Part shown: one piece after another, positions 1 to 10,800 of the stretch
Layout: each line of letters starts with the position of its first letter
How positions within the stretch are numbered: the first letter of the stretch is position 1
DNA from: Ramazzottius varieornatus
Lineage: Eukaryota > Tardigrada > Eutardigrada > Parachela > Ramazzottiidae
NCBI GenBank assembly: GCA_001949185.1
Contig: BDGG01000001.1
Coordinates: 6,121,353 to 6,185,352 of the forward strand
Length of the DNA: 64,000 nucleotides
Reading direction: 5' to 3'
Translations under genes and position numbers: made by a program
Notes under the pieces: generated by a model
Seen by the model: only the letters and a program-made list of their open reading frames with translations
Told to the model about the DNA's origin: nothing
The model's database searches: none

Positions 1-1177
1 AATCAAAGCAGGACGGGTGGCGGAGGACGCGGAGCCAGTGGTGTCGTCATAGGACAAAATGATGTCGTATATTACCATGCGTCGGCCATCCTGAGACCCA
101 TTTTGCTTTAAAAAGTTCGCGATGTAGTTTTCCGATCGACGCCATTCGCCCCCGCGGTTGGAGACGACCGCTTGAGGAATAGCGTTGGAATCAATGTCAG
201 TCGAACCTCCAAGCAGCGAAGCAATCAGATGTCCAGCGTCGTCGGTGAGCTTGCTTTTTTGCTTTGGGTGTCTCCGGCCTCTGTTGCGAACGATCGTAAC
301 TTTGTCTTTGCTGAAGGAAACTCTTTCATTCCGAATATGCCACGGACAGATTACAGCTGCCACGCGTTCCAGGCGATATGGTCTGATGCATACAAGAAAC
401 CAAGTGCGTCAAAAACTTTAGTTGGGAAGTACAATATACTTGAATTTTTTGCTGTCAAAGTCAATCAGGTGAAAACACATTCGACAACGCAGAAGTCTTC
501 ATCACTTCGTTACATTATTCGCATAATAATACTGTAGTGCTATGAAATTATCGCGCACGTAACCACTTGAACAGTAAATGATGCCCGGGTTAAAGCCAGC
601 GAGGCTAAAGTGATAACATCTAATCACACTGGGCAACGAGGACTCATCACGTGGCTCAGTGCGCGATAATTTGGTAGCACCACAGTAGCTTACCCGGTGT
701 TGTCGGGATTGATATGGGTCGATTCGTCTCTCTCCACCCGAAGGGTTGGATCCAGACAGGAGTTCCAGCAGGGACCTTTTCCAGCTTGCGGATGACGGGT
801 GCAATCGCGAACGTTCAGTTCCACGGCTTTTTTGAGGTCTTCCTCGTTTTGGTGAGCTATGTTCTCTATATCCTTTCGGTCCCAATTTGTCAGAGTTTCG
901 CTGGAAATTCTTACCTGGCTGTAGGGTAAGGTTCCATGTCCGAGGGCTTCTTTCAAGTGCTCCGTGGCACTGCGAGGTACAGCTGCAAGATAGCTTTTGA
1001 TAACGCCGCCCAGATCATATTCCCGTGGTTTACTGCGGATGTCAGTCGGCACTTACCGTCATATAACCCATTCAAAAACTGAGGCTCCTGGCGAGGCGTT
1101 TTCTTCGATACGGTGTAGGGTACGGTAAGAATTAGTGCAGTTAGGATTAGACCAAGAACCACGCGGGCCGCCATCAT
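1..1177 (-). CDS. Secreted DNA/RNA non-specific endonuclease, 3' end beyond window
   Basis: The gene runs off the left edge. Exon 1 gives a hydrophobic signal peptide starting MMAARVVLGLILTALIL; an in-frame ATG at 1201 is an alternative start. Junctions that keep frame are exon 1 to 1056 (donor GTAAGT), exon 2 982-915 (donor GTAAGA) and exon 3 784-694 (donor GTAAGC). A further small exon near 600 is likely but uncertain. The last visible exon, about 393-1, encodes DDAGHLIASLLGG followed by NRGGEWRRSENYIANFL. That arrangement matches the Endonuclea_NS_2 type of DNA/RNA non-specific nuclease, where the GH histidine is the general base and the N of NRG helps bind the metal. The predicted role is an extracellular or lumenal nuclease, perhaps digestive or defensive. 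The family is mainly bacterial, so ancestry by transfer is possible, but the gene now has introns. The C-terminus is not visible. Confidence 0.65.
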
Positions 1178-1201
1178 AGATGAGGAGAGTTGGTAGCGCA
1201 T

Positions 1202-2105
1202 AAACTGGCTCAGCAGAGAGGAAGATACGTTATGAAAACTGCCTCCCTCAGGGCGGAAATTTTATATCCAGCAGATTGCTCATTCGGGTCTTTCCTTCAA
1301 GATGGACACTTGTCATGCTGGCTCGCGACAATTGAAATATAATCTTCATTCGCGGACAAAAGCGAAAACAATACCATCATTTTAGGCGGGAGCTGCGGTG
1401 GTCTTATCTGCATGTCTACCCAAGAGTTGAGCAAAACAATCATATTATTCACGAATTCCATTATCTTATCCGGTACGTTACTCAGACCAGCGGAATTACC
1501 CCACAAACAAGGGCTGGGCCCGTCAAAGACCACAGCTCCCCGCGTACATGTCTCGAGGGCGACATTCTAGCTATGCAAATGTCGCATAATCGGTGCCTGC
1601 ACAAACCGAGTCGAAGAGGTCTTCACTCAAAAGTTGCAAGCACTAAGCCAGACGCAAAGAGATCGACACAAGATGACTATTCAGAAGCATTAGGGCAGTT
1701 TTGTACTGACCAGAGCCGTCGACTCAAGTCGAGACGCCAGGTCTAAAGTCTGAATACTTTCTTCTTAGACAAATTTTGTCGTGAAAATTTACCTATGGGA
1801 CGCACCTGAGAAGACTGTCTAACGAGCTCAATCAGGTGCACGACAACTGAGCTTGAGGTTTTGATGTAGAATTTGGTAGCCCACTCAGGGCTAACACCAT
1901 GTAGCTTGCTGCTGAACAATTCACAACGTAAGAATTGTTTTACAAAGCTCGATGACGGCACTCTCCAATCTTCGCAGTTAAGGTTGACACTACAGTAGTT
2001 AGCCGTTCCATTTATTGCCCAACACGCCATCATCCAGGCTGCTGGCATTACTGCATGAGGCACAATGAGTGAACCTAAATCACGGCAATCTCCCAGAGTC
2101 TTAAG
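1202..2105. other. Intergenic, nothing recognised
   Basis: Short open frames exist on the minus strand (for example 1743-2063), but none shows a domain, signal peptide or convincing splice structure. Confidence 0.4.
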
Positions 2106-3496
2106 TATACGTACGATGGGTAACTATGGGACATTAAAAAATATGGGGCAGGCGGAAAAGACGGCAAATTTACATCCTGAATGCGAGCCAGAAATGAACA
2201 TCGAGCTCATGATGTAACGCAATGAAATTTAACCGTAAAAGATTGTCATGGACAATGCCCGTCAGCCGATCCGCTGTTTGACTTTTGCGCTTCGACGCTG
2301 GGGATTGTTCATTTGTTGTCGTCAGAGACGCTCTCGAATCCATATCGTTTCTGTAACCGTTTTTCCATAATGTCCCAGCCCTTCAGAACCAATCGACCTC
2401 GACAGTACACCGAAAATGCCTGGAAGGACGCACTTTCTGCTATTCAGCACGTACGTACAACAAAGCAGCCTTCAGTGCTGGTTTTTATCAGGTGAGAAAG
2501 TATGACTTGTCGGCTATTTTCAGGCACTAACCTCGAAGATCTTTTGTTCCCGTTTGGCCCTAACTTTTGCTCCGCAGTTTTTGCAAATTGATCCATCATC
2601 CGCCGGCTTCAGATTTGCTCCGAACAATCCAAAACACTCGTACTTCGCATGTTGTAAGGTCGTTTTAACGGAGGCGGATTCTTGTCCAAATCTCGGTACA
2701 TTCGGGAGAACAATTTTCGTGAACGCCCAAAATCTCTCCTAAAATGTGCTAGTAGGTTTGAACTATAGTCCGACAAGTTCTCGCTCGAAAACAGTGCCCA
2801 GTCTTCTTGGGGAGCGTTCACCGCCCAAGCTTTCCGGGCGCAAACGCAAACGAAATTTTTACGTGTTCATTCATATATTATAAAAGCAAAAACAGCCCGA
2901 CCTCAAATCAGCTTTGAGTAAAGATACAACGAACTTTGCGGAGTCTATTGAACAGCACAACAAAACTTTTATAGAAGTACGCAAGTGGGGAAAAATTTCG
3001 GTCTCGCTGCCTCACTAAAGCGGCGCATCTCACAGACGGTTTCTACACTCGGAGAAACAGAAATACCTGTTTTTCAAATTCCAGAAGTCGCAATATGAGG
3101 ACTTCTGATTGTCATCAGAGAGACGTGACTTAGTTCTACAGAGTGATGCACTTAGTACTTGAGTCAGCTAATCCATGTCCAGAAGAAAAGTCTGAAAACA
3201 GGGCTGAAAAGCTTCCCCGTGTGACGTGAAAATCGGCTTTCTCTCCCAGTTGTCAACATGTTAATTTAAGTCCTACTGTGAAAGAACGGGCAGTTTCGCT
3301 TGAAAACACTAGACATGCAGAGAATCGATAAACCAAAAATCAGGTTTGCAAAACAAATGTTAAAGTGCCCCCTCGAAAACCGACAAGTCACACTTTTCCC
3401 CCAATACTTGTAGGAAGAGTCACCTGCCCGTGCCGCCGTAGCGAAAAGGCCTGTCCCATAATTTTCAGTGTACCATAATTACCCGTCGTACGTGTA
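2106..3496 (+). mobile_element. Internally deleted pogo-like DNA transposon
   Basis: The ends are an inverted repeat (TATACGTACGATGGG at the left, CCCGTCGTACGTGTA at the right). They match the ends of the complete element at 23066-25761 in reversed orientation. Shared words include GGCGGAAAAGACGGCAAATT near the left end and CACCTGCCCGTGCCGCCGTA near the right end. Inside, at about 2370-2455, is a fragment of the transposase N-terminus (MSQPFRTNRPRQYTENA), which is the start of a pipsqueak-type helix-turn-helix. The reading frame then decays and the catalytic part is missing. At 1.39 kb this is about half the length of the complete copy, so it is a non-autonomous relic. The TA at each end fits insertion at TA, as expected for Tc1/mariner-pogo elements. 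Confidence 0.8.
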
Positions 3497-3776
3497 CTGC
3501 AAAATAATACTGTATCACAAAGGACTGGGTATGGTAGAGCGCTGGTACTAGCACCACCGATTATAAGAAGTAGTATGATACTGTATAACAGTGGTTACTG
3601 TACAATGGGCGGACTGATGTTTCGAGTGGTTCTCCTCATCCATATTCAGTGCCTGGGCCTCGCTGCAGCACCAATTGTGTTGTACAGACGGCGGGAGCTC
3701 AGACCGTCCAACCAAGGTTGGTAATCTCTTGATTCGACCATATTTCTGCGATCGCCTCTTGCATCGGCTTCCTGAC

Positions 3777-4787
3777 ATGCATGTTCTCTATGCTTGGCAG
3801 CAACCTTCCAAACTCCCACGACGGAATCTTCTCACGATCATATCAACTTTCCTGATTTTGTACGTCGTCACTCGGTTCCTTCCTGGCGGTAGATCCGTAC
3901 GGACGCTTAATACAGCTAACAAAACCGCCTTGCTGGAGAACTTAATTGCCCACTACGTCCGACTGATCCCGGAAGGTCCAGCTGTCTCCAGACCACCTGT
4001 ACAATCGCCTTTCAACTTTCGCAATCACACCTTGAACGAGCTTAACTTCCTCGACTGCATGAGCATTCTCTCAGTTCAAGTCAACCTCCGACCTGCTTCC
4101 ATCTACATCCACACTAATATTCCCCGCAGCAGTGGCCACTGGCCCAACACGTCATGCAACCGATGGATAACGGACTGGTCCAACCTGCACCTCATCCCTA
4201 TCAACCTCAAACACACCACTGCTGGACAGAAAATCAAGGATATTCAACATGAAGCTGACATCGCGAAATTAGAAGCCGTGTATAAATACGGCGGACTGGC
4301 ACTTGACTTTGACGTCTACATCCTTAACGGCGAATTGCTCCGTCACAAACTCGCAACGACACCCTGTCTTTCTTGCCATGAAGACCCAGGTGAAGGTAAC
4401 GATAAAATAAACGCTGGCTTTCTTGGGTGTCTCGAACCACATGCTGAATTTCCTGGGCGAGTTTTGGATGTGTACAAGAAAGACTTTCGACCGAATGAGT
4501 GGGTGTACAACAGCGGCGAGCAACCCTTCTGGATCATGGTGGAGCATCCGCATATTGTAACCTTGGATGATAATGTGTGTGTCGAACCCGAGTGGCTCAA
4601 CCGGCATATGGAATTGTATGAGAACAATAAGTGGCAGAATATGACGGCGTACCACTCTTACTTTCACATGTTTCCCGGAGCTTTCAACCAGGAAGATTTC
4701 GAGAGGACACAGATAATCTTGTTAAGTGATATGATACGTTGGTTTGCGGCGAAGGTGGGGATACACATCCCTATCAATTACGCCTGA
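3777..4787 (+). CDS. GT32-type glycosyltransferase (alpha-1,4-GT-like), type II membrane protein
   Basis: Intronless, 336 residues. I chose the ATG at 3777 because it puts a short basic N-terminus (MHVLYAWQQPSKLPRR) just before a hydrophobic anchor (LLTIISTFLILYVVTRFL), the usual type II Golgi layout. An upstream in-frame extension is open but not needed. The central motif HEADIAKLEAVYKYGG followed by LALDFDVYIL is the nucleotide-sugar binding DXD region (DFD) of the family that includes alpha-1,4-galactosyl- and N-acetylglucosaminyltransferases. A later NAGFLGC segment is typical of the acceptor side. The likely role is adding a sugar to glycolipids or glycoproteins in the Golgi lumen; donor and acceptor cannot be told from sequence. 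N-glycosylation sequons occur in the lumenal part. A polyadenylation signal follows about 120 nt after the stop. Confidence 0.82.
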   Translation: MHVLYAWQQPSKLPRRNLLTIISTFLILYVVTRFLPGGRSVRTLNTANKTALLENLIAHYVRLIPEGPAVSRPPVQSPFNFRNHTLNELNFLDCMSILSVQVNLRPASIYIHTNIPRSSGHWPNTSCNRWITDWSNLHLIPINLKHTTAGQKIKDIQHEADIAKLEAVYKYGGLALDFDVYILNGELLRHKLATTPCLSCHEDPGEGNDKINAGFLGCLEPHAEFPGRVLDVYKKDFRPNEWVYNSGEQPFWIMVEHPHIVTLDDNVCVEPEWLNRHMELYENNKWQNMTAYHSYFHMFPGAFNQEDFERTQIILLSDMIRWFAAKVGIHIPINYA

Positions 4788-4908
4788 GACACCGGTCTTG
4801 TTTCCCTGAAAACCAGCGCACCTGTATAGCGTGATGGTCTGGTTACATCTGCAGAACAGTCGTCATACAAGTGAGTCTTTTTAATTTTTGATTCACATGT
4901 CGACTTTG

Positions 4909-4914
4909 AATAAA
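4909..4914 (+). promoter_or_regulatory. Candidate polyadenylation signal AATAAA
   Basis: AATAAA lies about 120 nt after the stop codon of the glycosyltransferase gene, on its strand. Confidence 0.5.
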
Positions 4915-5023
4915 CTGGCATGGCACACGAGAGAAAGTATACAGTTTTCCCACGACCCGGTGTACACACTATAGGTTGAGTAAACCCCTCCCACCCCATG
5001 AAAAACACCTATGGCAAACCGGG

Positions 5024-7079
5024 CTATAAGGTGGTGGTGCTTATGCTCTTGATTTCGATCGATGGCTCGTAAATGTCGGGGTTGTAGTACGCTGCTGGAT
5101 AAAAGGTCCGGCTGGAGCTTGGCCGACGATGCAGGCTGATACAAAGTACCGCCAAAGTCACAACGATGGTAAGCAGAAACAGGATAGAGCCGGCCAGGAA
5201 TATACCTTCCAACGCCGTGGTAAAAAGCCGTGGCTCCTCTACGCTGCAGTTATCTTCAGTCAGTGCAGTAATATCTCGTACCATCATCTCTCGACTGTCA
5301 ACGCAGTACATGGCAGTGCTTCCCGTGTCAAGCTCGACCGGGAGCATCGAGGTATTGGCTGTGGACAGGTAACGACCCATCCAGACATTCCGACAGGAGC
5401 ACAGCAAAGAGTTTCCTGAAACCAGTTTCAACTGAACTTTTACCCTGACATACTGTAGAATAAGAAGTCCGTTTGTTATGACACACCGTTTAGATGGAGG
5501 ACGACATGAGTTCCGTTCTCCGACAACGCTGAGACGTTCGCAGCGCCCTCTTCGATGATTCTGATCTTATTATCGCTAACATCCAAATCTACCGTTAGGC
5601 CTGAATATTCCAGACGTATACCTTCCAGAAATCCGGCGTAAATTACTCTCATCATGTTGCTGCGCAAGTCGATATAGTGGACACTGGATAGGCCTTCGAA
5701 GGAGCCGGCTGCTACCTCCGATATTGAGTTATGGCTCAGGTCCAGCATGTCCAGATTGTGCAGTCCTCGGAAACTTCCTCGTCGTAGACTGCTTATGGTA
5801 TTGTTGGCTAAGTTCAGGATGCGTACACTGTTCCAGCCGGCAAAGTTACCTTCGTTGATTTCGTCGATACGATTATTTCTCATGTTTACAATTTCGACTC
5901 GTCTTGTGTGTCGATTGATTAGTTGACTTGGAATAGTCAGGGCGTTGTGGGACAAGTCGAGAATGCTCAAGTATGGTGTAGTATGGAAGGAATCTGAAGT
6001 AAGCTGGCTGAGGCTATTGTTCTGAAGGTACACTTCCTCCAGGGCAAACGTGTCATGGAAGAATGAAGAAGGAAGAGTGGACAGCTGGTTGTGAGACAGA
6101 TCGATGCTGTGCAAGGAGGACATGCCGGCTAGTAGATCAGCCGGTAAATCTCTCAAACTGTTGTTTCGAAGGATCAGTGTCTGGATACCAGCTAAGTGGA
6201 GCGGCGAGAAGCTGGGCTCAGCCATGCTGCTGTCTGAGCCAAAGGAGGGAATGCTGAGTGAAGACAACGAATGACTAATCTCCAGGTGGGTCAGATTGGA
6301 TAATCTGGCCAAAGTGGAATTGATATCGACTTCCCTGATGGCCGTTTCCCGTAAGACGAGAGTTTGTAAATTTATCGGAAGAACATTGCTGTAACAAGAG
6401 CTGCGTTAATGTACGAAAATTTCGTAGAAAAAAAACCAAGAGTCGAAAACTCCATGTCTGAAGTTTCGTTGCCCGGGTTGAGTTGGATTGAACCACTGCC
6501 CAACATGGCTCTGATAAGAATGAATTTGTATATTTTTTCCCGGATTTCGAGTGTTTACCTGTCTGCAGCCGATAATGACGGAAAGTTGCGCAGGACGATT
6601 TCCCGTAAATGCTGAGCCCATTGCAACTCCGCTATGGTCCTGACTTCCGGTGCTCCATCAATGTACAAACCGGACCAGTATAGTCCAACTGTATCGTTCT
6701 GCGATGCTCCTGGGATTGCAGTGACGTTCATAGCGGACGTGTAAGCGAACTTACCCATATCCCCGACAAAGTCTCGCACGTACAGGAAAAACTCTTGCAG
6801 TATTCCACTTTGCTCGAAATGATACAGTATGGTCTGGACATGGTTCCATCCCACATTCTCACACTGGAAGAACAAGTCGTCTTCGTCAATCAAGTAACAG
6901 CTACAGTTGCTAACCGGCAACGTCTGCAGAGAACCTGGGCAGGTCGTCCAGTTTGACGGAGACAGGGTACCGTTCGATTGCGGTCTGCTAAAGTCTAGCA
7001 GGGGATACTGTCCAAGTACCAGCTGGATGCTTAGCAGACACAATAATATCAGTAAGTTAGGTCCCCACTGGATCTCCAT
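5024..7079 (-). CDS. Leucine-rich-repeat type I transmembrane protein
   Basis: Three exons fit well: 7079-6559, 6398-5487 and 5415-5024. The intron at 5416-5486 is 71 nt and restores the LRRCT consensus (HLNGNSLLCSCRNVWMGRYL); the other intron is 160 nt. Exon 1 encodes a signal peptide (LLILLCLLSIQLVLGQ) and a Cys-containing N-cap (CPGSLQTLPVSNCSCYL). Exon 2 carries about nine LRRs of roughly 24 residues (LxxLxLxxNxLxxLP type, for example LHSIDLSHNQLSTLPSSFF). Exon 3 has the C-cap, a membrane segment (IFLAGSILFLLTIVVTLAVL) and a short tail of about 40 residues with no TIR or kinase domain. It is probably a cell-surface adhesion or recognition protein. The family within LRR proteins is unresolved. 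Confidence 0.85.
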
Positions 7080-7692
7080 CGGAATACTCTAGTTCGCTAA
7101 CTCTACGTCCTGCATGTTGACCAGCTGTCATAGCCCGGATGCTCAACGTGCCCTACAGTCAAAACAGAGATGTACCATATTACAGTGCTCTATGAGTTTC
7201 AGTTATGAAAACGGCATCGCGGCTGATAGGACTTTGTACATGGATGAGGGTTCAAGCTGGCACAGGCCTACGTGAAAGAAAATGAGGAGCGAGCGCTGTT
7301 AAGATAAGGCCATCGTAAAAGGTCTTTTGATGTTGGCATTAAAGAACGCTGCTTCACGTTGGAAAGAAAACCGACTGGTGCAGTGGAAGAGGACTGCGCC
7401 TCCCCCTTTGACGTTCAACCGCTCATGAACTGCAACTTCGACATTTGTCTCGAAGTCTTTGAGCTCGCAAGCTTTCTTCTGAAGATTAGCCACACAATAT
7501 TCAGGACTACACTGTCTGCAACTGTAAAGAATGTGTATGAAAATTGAAATATGGTTTTGTGAAGATGGATTTTTCAGAAGTGAAGTGCGGGGGATGGGTG
7601 GTGGGTGAGATAGCTTAGGCGACATTTCCGTCTTGGCTTATGCATGGTTCTTGTTCCGTCGGTTGTTCCGTCGGTCTGGTACAGGACACTGC
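7080..7692. other. Intergenic, nothing recognised
   Basis: Short open frames on both strands show no domain or splice logic. The stretch should contain the 5' region of the LRR gene and the 3' end of the next minus-strand gene. Confidence 0.4.
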
Positions 7693-8643
7693 TCATGGGT
7701 TACCGTACTCATGATAGTGAGGGTAACAAGGCTTGTCCGGTGTGTCCAACAAATATGGTCGGCGACCAGTGGCAAGGTCCTTGAGGAACAGCTGGAACAG
7801 CCGTTGCATCTCGGCCTGGTTAGGTCTCGAAGCGGCGCCACCGGTACGAGATTGATGAAGAGTTTTTCTAGCGTGATCGCCCATTGAGATCGACTTGGAA
7901 ATTAACGGAGTAATGTGGTAAGCATCCACCAAGGGTACGCGTCGCTTACAACGAAACCCGAACCAGTTGGACGAACAGCCCGCGCAGCCTTCTGCCAACC
8001 AAGAAGTATGCACATACAGCGACAGACGTTTTATAAAATTATCCTTCAGTTTGACAGTTTGGAGTGACAACAGATAAAATATTTACTCACCACAGGGGCT
8101 GTGAAAGGGGTGTGGCTGGTGTGGGAAACCGCTTCCAGCGCACTGGTCCAGGAAGTCGGGGGCCGCAGAATGGTCACTTGGCCAATGATGCCAATCAGAG
8201 TGCCGCACTTGACTCTCCGACGTAATTTCCTCGTAGACGTGACTGTACTGGGAACAGGTATTATACAACCACTTATCACTCGCCACCACGTCCGCACCTT
8301 GTAGCACCTGCTGAAGTCCCATATCAACATCCATATGACAAGTTTTACCACCACATAAACCGCTGTTCTCTTTGACGTTGTTCGAGTAAACAATAAATCC
8401 ATATTCGGATCCTGATTCAGCGGATCCTTTTGTAGGTGTGGCATTATCGGCGTTGGAGTATGCAGGAAGACTTTGACGGCTTTGAAGTTCGTTCGTTGAA
8501 GAGGGCTGATTGGGATTGTTCATATCAGCCAATTGCGCAACAGTTGTCTGACGGACACGATGTCTTCGACAAGGGGTGAACAACTTCCTTATCCAATGCA
8601 GTAACTTGTCCATTGTGGGACGCGCCGCTTTCGGCTTTTCCAT
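7693..8643 (-). CDS. Unrecognised Cys-containing protein, two exons
   Basis: I do not recognise the family. Exon 1 is 8643-8091 with donor GTGAGT, the intron is 7992-8090 (99 nt) and exon 2 is 7991-7693. The join is in frame and gives about 283 residues. The N-terminus is basic (HWIRKLFTPCRRHRVRQ) and has no clear signal peptide. A Ser/Asn-rich stretch follows, then scattered cysteines. Across the splice junction lies a tight cluster, CEGCAGCSSNWFGFRCKRR, followed by a helical Gln/Leu-rich part (AEMQRLFQLFLKDL). The KRR after the cysteine cluster resembles a processing site, so a secreted or peptide-hormone-like product was considered. Without a signal peptide this stays open. A further exon upstream of 8643 could supply one. 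Confidence 0.4.
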
Positions 8644-9100
8644 TGAAAATGCTTTAGAATTACTATCCCCGAAAACGATGGGAGTTTTCGGCGATGGTCA
8701 AGCGAAGCAAAGTTGAAACTGAAAACTTGTCTAAATCGAACTCGCCTTTCGCTGTGGTAGACGCAGTCACTGTACCATGTTTAGCCAAGTAACGACATTA
8801 TTGTACGCCCATAATGTATTAGAAGTCAAAATAAAAGTGATCATCTTTTAGGTAAACACTGACTTGAACTTGAATGTCTGCCTCTTTGCTCATTAGGCTG
8901 TAGACCGGTTGGCTGCTAATCGGGCGATATTCTCGTCCTCCACGTACAGACCGGCTTATTTGCATATAAGATGTCATTTGCAAACATGCGAACAATGTCA
9001 ATTCCGTCTCGTGAATTTAATTTCGGAAGTCGAACAGATCCCACAAAGTCTTGACCCATCCTTTTTGTTTCATTTCAACTTCCCATATCGCTTTCTAATT
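8644..9100. other. Intergenic, nothing recognised
   Basis: No supported feature. Confidence 0.4.
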
Positions 9101-9259
9101 ATGACAGGTCGTCTGGTGTCTCGTCTACTCCATGAGTGGATCGTGCAGTACGTGGTCAAGCTAAAGACCGAGAGAAAGAAACATGTGCGGAAAAATTTGG
9201 ATCGTCTTCGGTTGAACAGTGAAAAACTTTACCAGAATAAACAAACTGCGGTGAAGTGA
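9101..9259 (+). CDS. Possible 52-aa basic small ORF
   Basis: An ATG at 9101 opens a 52-codon frame, MTGRLVSRLLHEWIVQYVVK, followed by a very basic helix (TERKKHVRKNLDRLRLN) and a stop at 9257-9259. The composition (amphipathic start, then Lys/Arg/Leu-rich) is like small mitochondrial or coiled-coil proteins. No family is recognised. It could equally be a chance ORF; it lies alone between two genes and has no visible introns. Confidence 0.25.
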   Translation: MTGRLVSRLLHEWIVQYVVKLKTERKKHVRKNLDRLRLNSEKLYQNKQTAVK

Positions 9260-9694
9260 GTCAAAAATGGCTCAAAAGAACTTGCTCAAGTAGAAATGAA
9301 CAGCGAATACTATGTACGGTGCTTCTTTGCGAATTTCTACTGCAAAGACTCGCTAATCGAGACTGTTGACAGTGGAACCCCACCAGGTGCAGTGAATCTC
9401 TGACGTTCTCGACGTGATCCACAAGACTACTGCGGCAGGGATGTGTATCCGTTACTCACCGCTTACTCGACGCAGCGAAGTAGCCTCGCCAAAATCCTTT
9501 GTTTATTCACTGACACTGGTAACCGATAGATTCAGTCACCGATTGATATATATGGAGCAAGAGTCTAAAATAATACTCATACCTGGCCTCGAGGATCAGT
9601 CTTTCGAAGGAAGTCTACGTTAATTGTAGTGCATTCAGTGAGATTGACGCTCCTGTCCAATACTTCATTGTCCCATTCTTCATCGTGTCCGAAG

Positions 9695-10063
9695 ATGGCG
9701 AAGCAGGTCCTGATGGTGGTGGTGATGTTGTTGGTTCTCCTGGAGGTTTGCACTGGTCAGTTCTTCCGTGGTGGTCGTTACGGCAAACGATCTCAAGGTG
9801 GTAAGGAACTCCCACATGCCACTCCCGAAGGTACCAAGAATCTATATTTCTGTACCTGTACCATCCTACTTGAAACTACTTTGCTTTCAGAACATCCTTT
9901 GTCAACGGGAGCGGAGAAACCTACAGGATCCCGACGGCTAGGATGCCGGTTTGCTGGCGTTGGTTCTTTGTACCGAAGCAGTGATTTAAGTCGTTACCCT
10001 AAGCGGTTTTCTTTCGGAAGGCGGAACGAAAGAGGACCTTCGTCCAAGGCTCTTTTTATCTAA
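9695..10063 (+). CDS. RYamide: RYamide-type neuropeptide precursor, copy 1
   Basis: Two exons: 9695-9800 and 9891-10063, with a 90-nt intron (donor GTAAGG, acceptor TTGCTTTCAG, phase 1). The signal peptide (MAKQVLMVVVMLLVLLEVCT) is followed directly by QFFRGGRY-G-KR, giving the amidated peptide QFFRGGRYamide: Gly is the amide donor, KR the dibasic cleavage site, and the N-terminal Gln may cyclise. FFxxxRYamide is the hallmark of RYamides, the ecdysozoan luqin relatives that act through luqin/RYamide GPCRs. The C-terminal part has GCRFAGVGSLYRSS. This aligns with the CX10C motif of luqin/RYamide precursors, but the second cysteine is serine (AGC). Further on, KR-FSFG-RR could release a second very short amide. 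A paralogue with the same intron phase lies 1.8 kb downstream. Confidence 0.88.
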   Translation: MAKQVLMVVVMLLVLLEVCTGQFFRGGRYGKRSQGGKELPHATPEGTKNLYFCTCTILLETTLLSEHPLSTGAEKPTGSRRLGCRFAGVGSLYRSSDLSRYPKRFSFGRRNERGPSSKALFI

Positions 10064-10263
10064 TTTATTACCTGACTACTAACCGACCCCAGATTTTTTT
10101 TCTGGAACAGCACCTCAACGGTCTACTTATCAACAGCTTCTGTTCTTGGTTTTTGGTTGCGTCTTTGCTGTGAAGATAAAGTTGGACTGGTTCTTCCTGT
10201 TCCGAAACGTAACTGAGAGAATTTGACTGCTAGCGCTGTATCTTTAGACCTGGCAAAAGTGTG

Positions 10264-10800
10264 ATAAAGTGTGGTGTGAGGTTTTTTGGTTTGGTGTTCT
10301 TCCACACCGAAACTACTTTTTCGGTGCGAAAGTCACACCACTTCTTTCAGTGTGGTCTGAATCGGACACCACTCTTTCGGTGCACCATACTACACCAAAC
10401 CGAAAACCAGAAAAAGAAAAATTGTACTTGGTAACCGCCAGGGAGCAAACCTTGGCGCAACAGAGATTTACAAACAGAAACCGAATGACAACAATGTACA
10501 CACCGAAGCTAAACTTGACGTCGGCATGCTTAATTCTACTGGGCCGCTCGGTTTTCCCTGTATGGCCACTCAAGCGTGCCATGCTCCGCTTCACGATCAA
10601 GGGATGTCTTCCAATGAAACTGTGCACCAGAAGTTTCTCGGTTCGGTGTAATGTGGTGTCCTCGGACACCGAAACCGAAAATTCGGTGTGGAACAAACAC
10701 CAGTTTTGTCGATTTGGTATTCCGCGCACACCGAAAACCAAAAAAGTGTGTTTTTTTGGTGTGGTTTGGTAAAACCACACCACACCAAATGGCAAAACCA
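10264..10800. repeat. Imperfect inverted-repeat element rich in GTGTGG / ACACCGAAA
   Basis: Both ends are built from GGTGTGGTTTGG-like words. The left starts GTGTGGTGTGAGG and the right ends with AACCACACCACACC in opposite orientation. ACACCGAAA and its complement occur many times between them. Long open frames on both strands are a by-product of this composition, not genes. It looks like a foldback or MITE-type insertion between the two RYamide genes. Confidence 0.6.

Noticed and set aside
172-537. Plus-strand frame near the left edge
   Set aside because: Antisense to the conserved nuclease exon on the minus strand.
1047-1070. 24-nt GTAAGT...GCAG micro-intron in the nuclease gene
   Set aside because: Too short to splice; a 73-nt intron from the same donor to TTGCAG at 983 keeps frame and is normal in size.
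5453-5486. 34-nt intron in the LRR gene
   Set aside because: Using the later acceptor (CTGGTTTCAG) gives 71 nt and restores the LRRCT consensus.
8083-8643. IL-17 or spaetzle-like cytokine identity for the Cys protein
   Set aside because: Cysteine spacing does not match either fold and there is no signal peptide.
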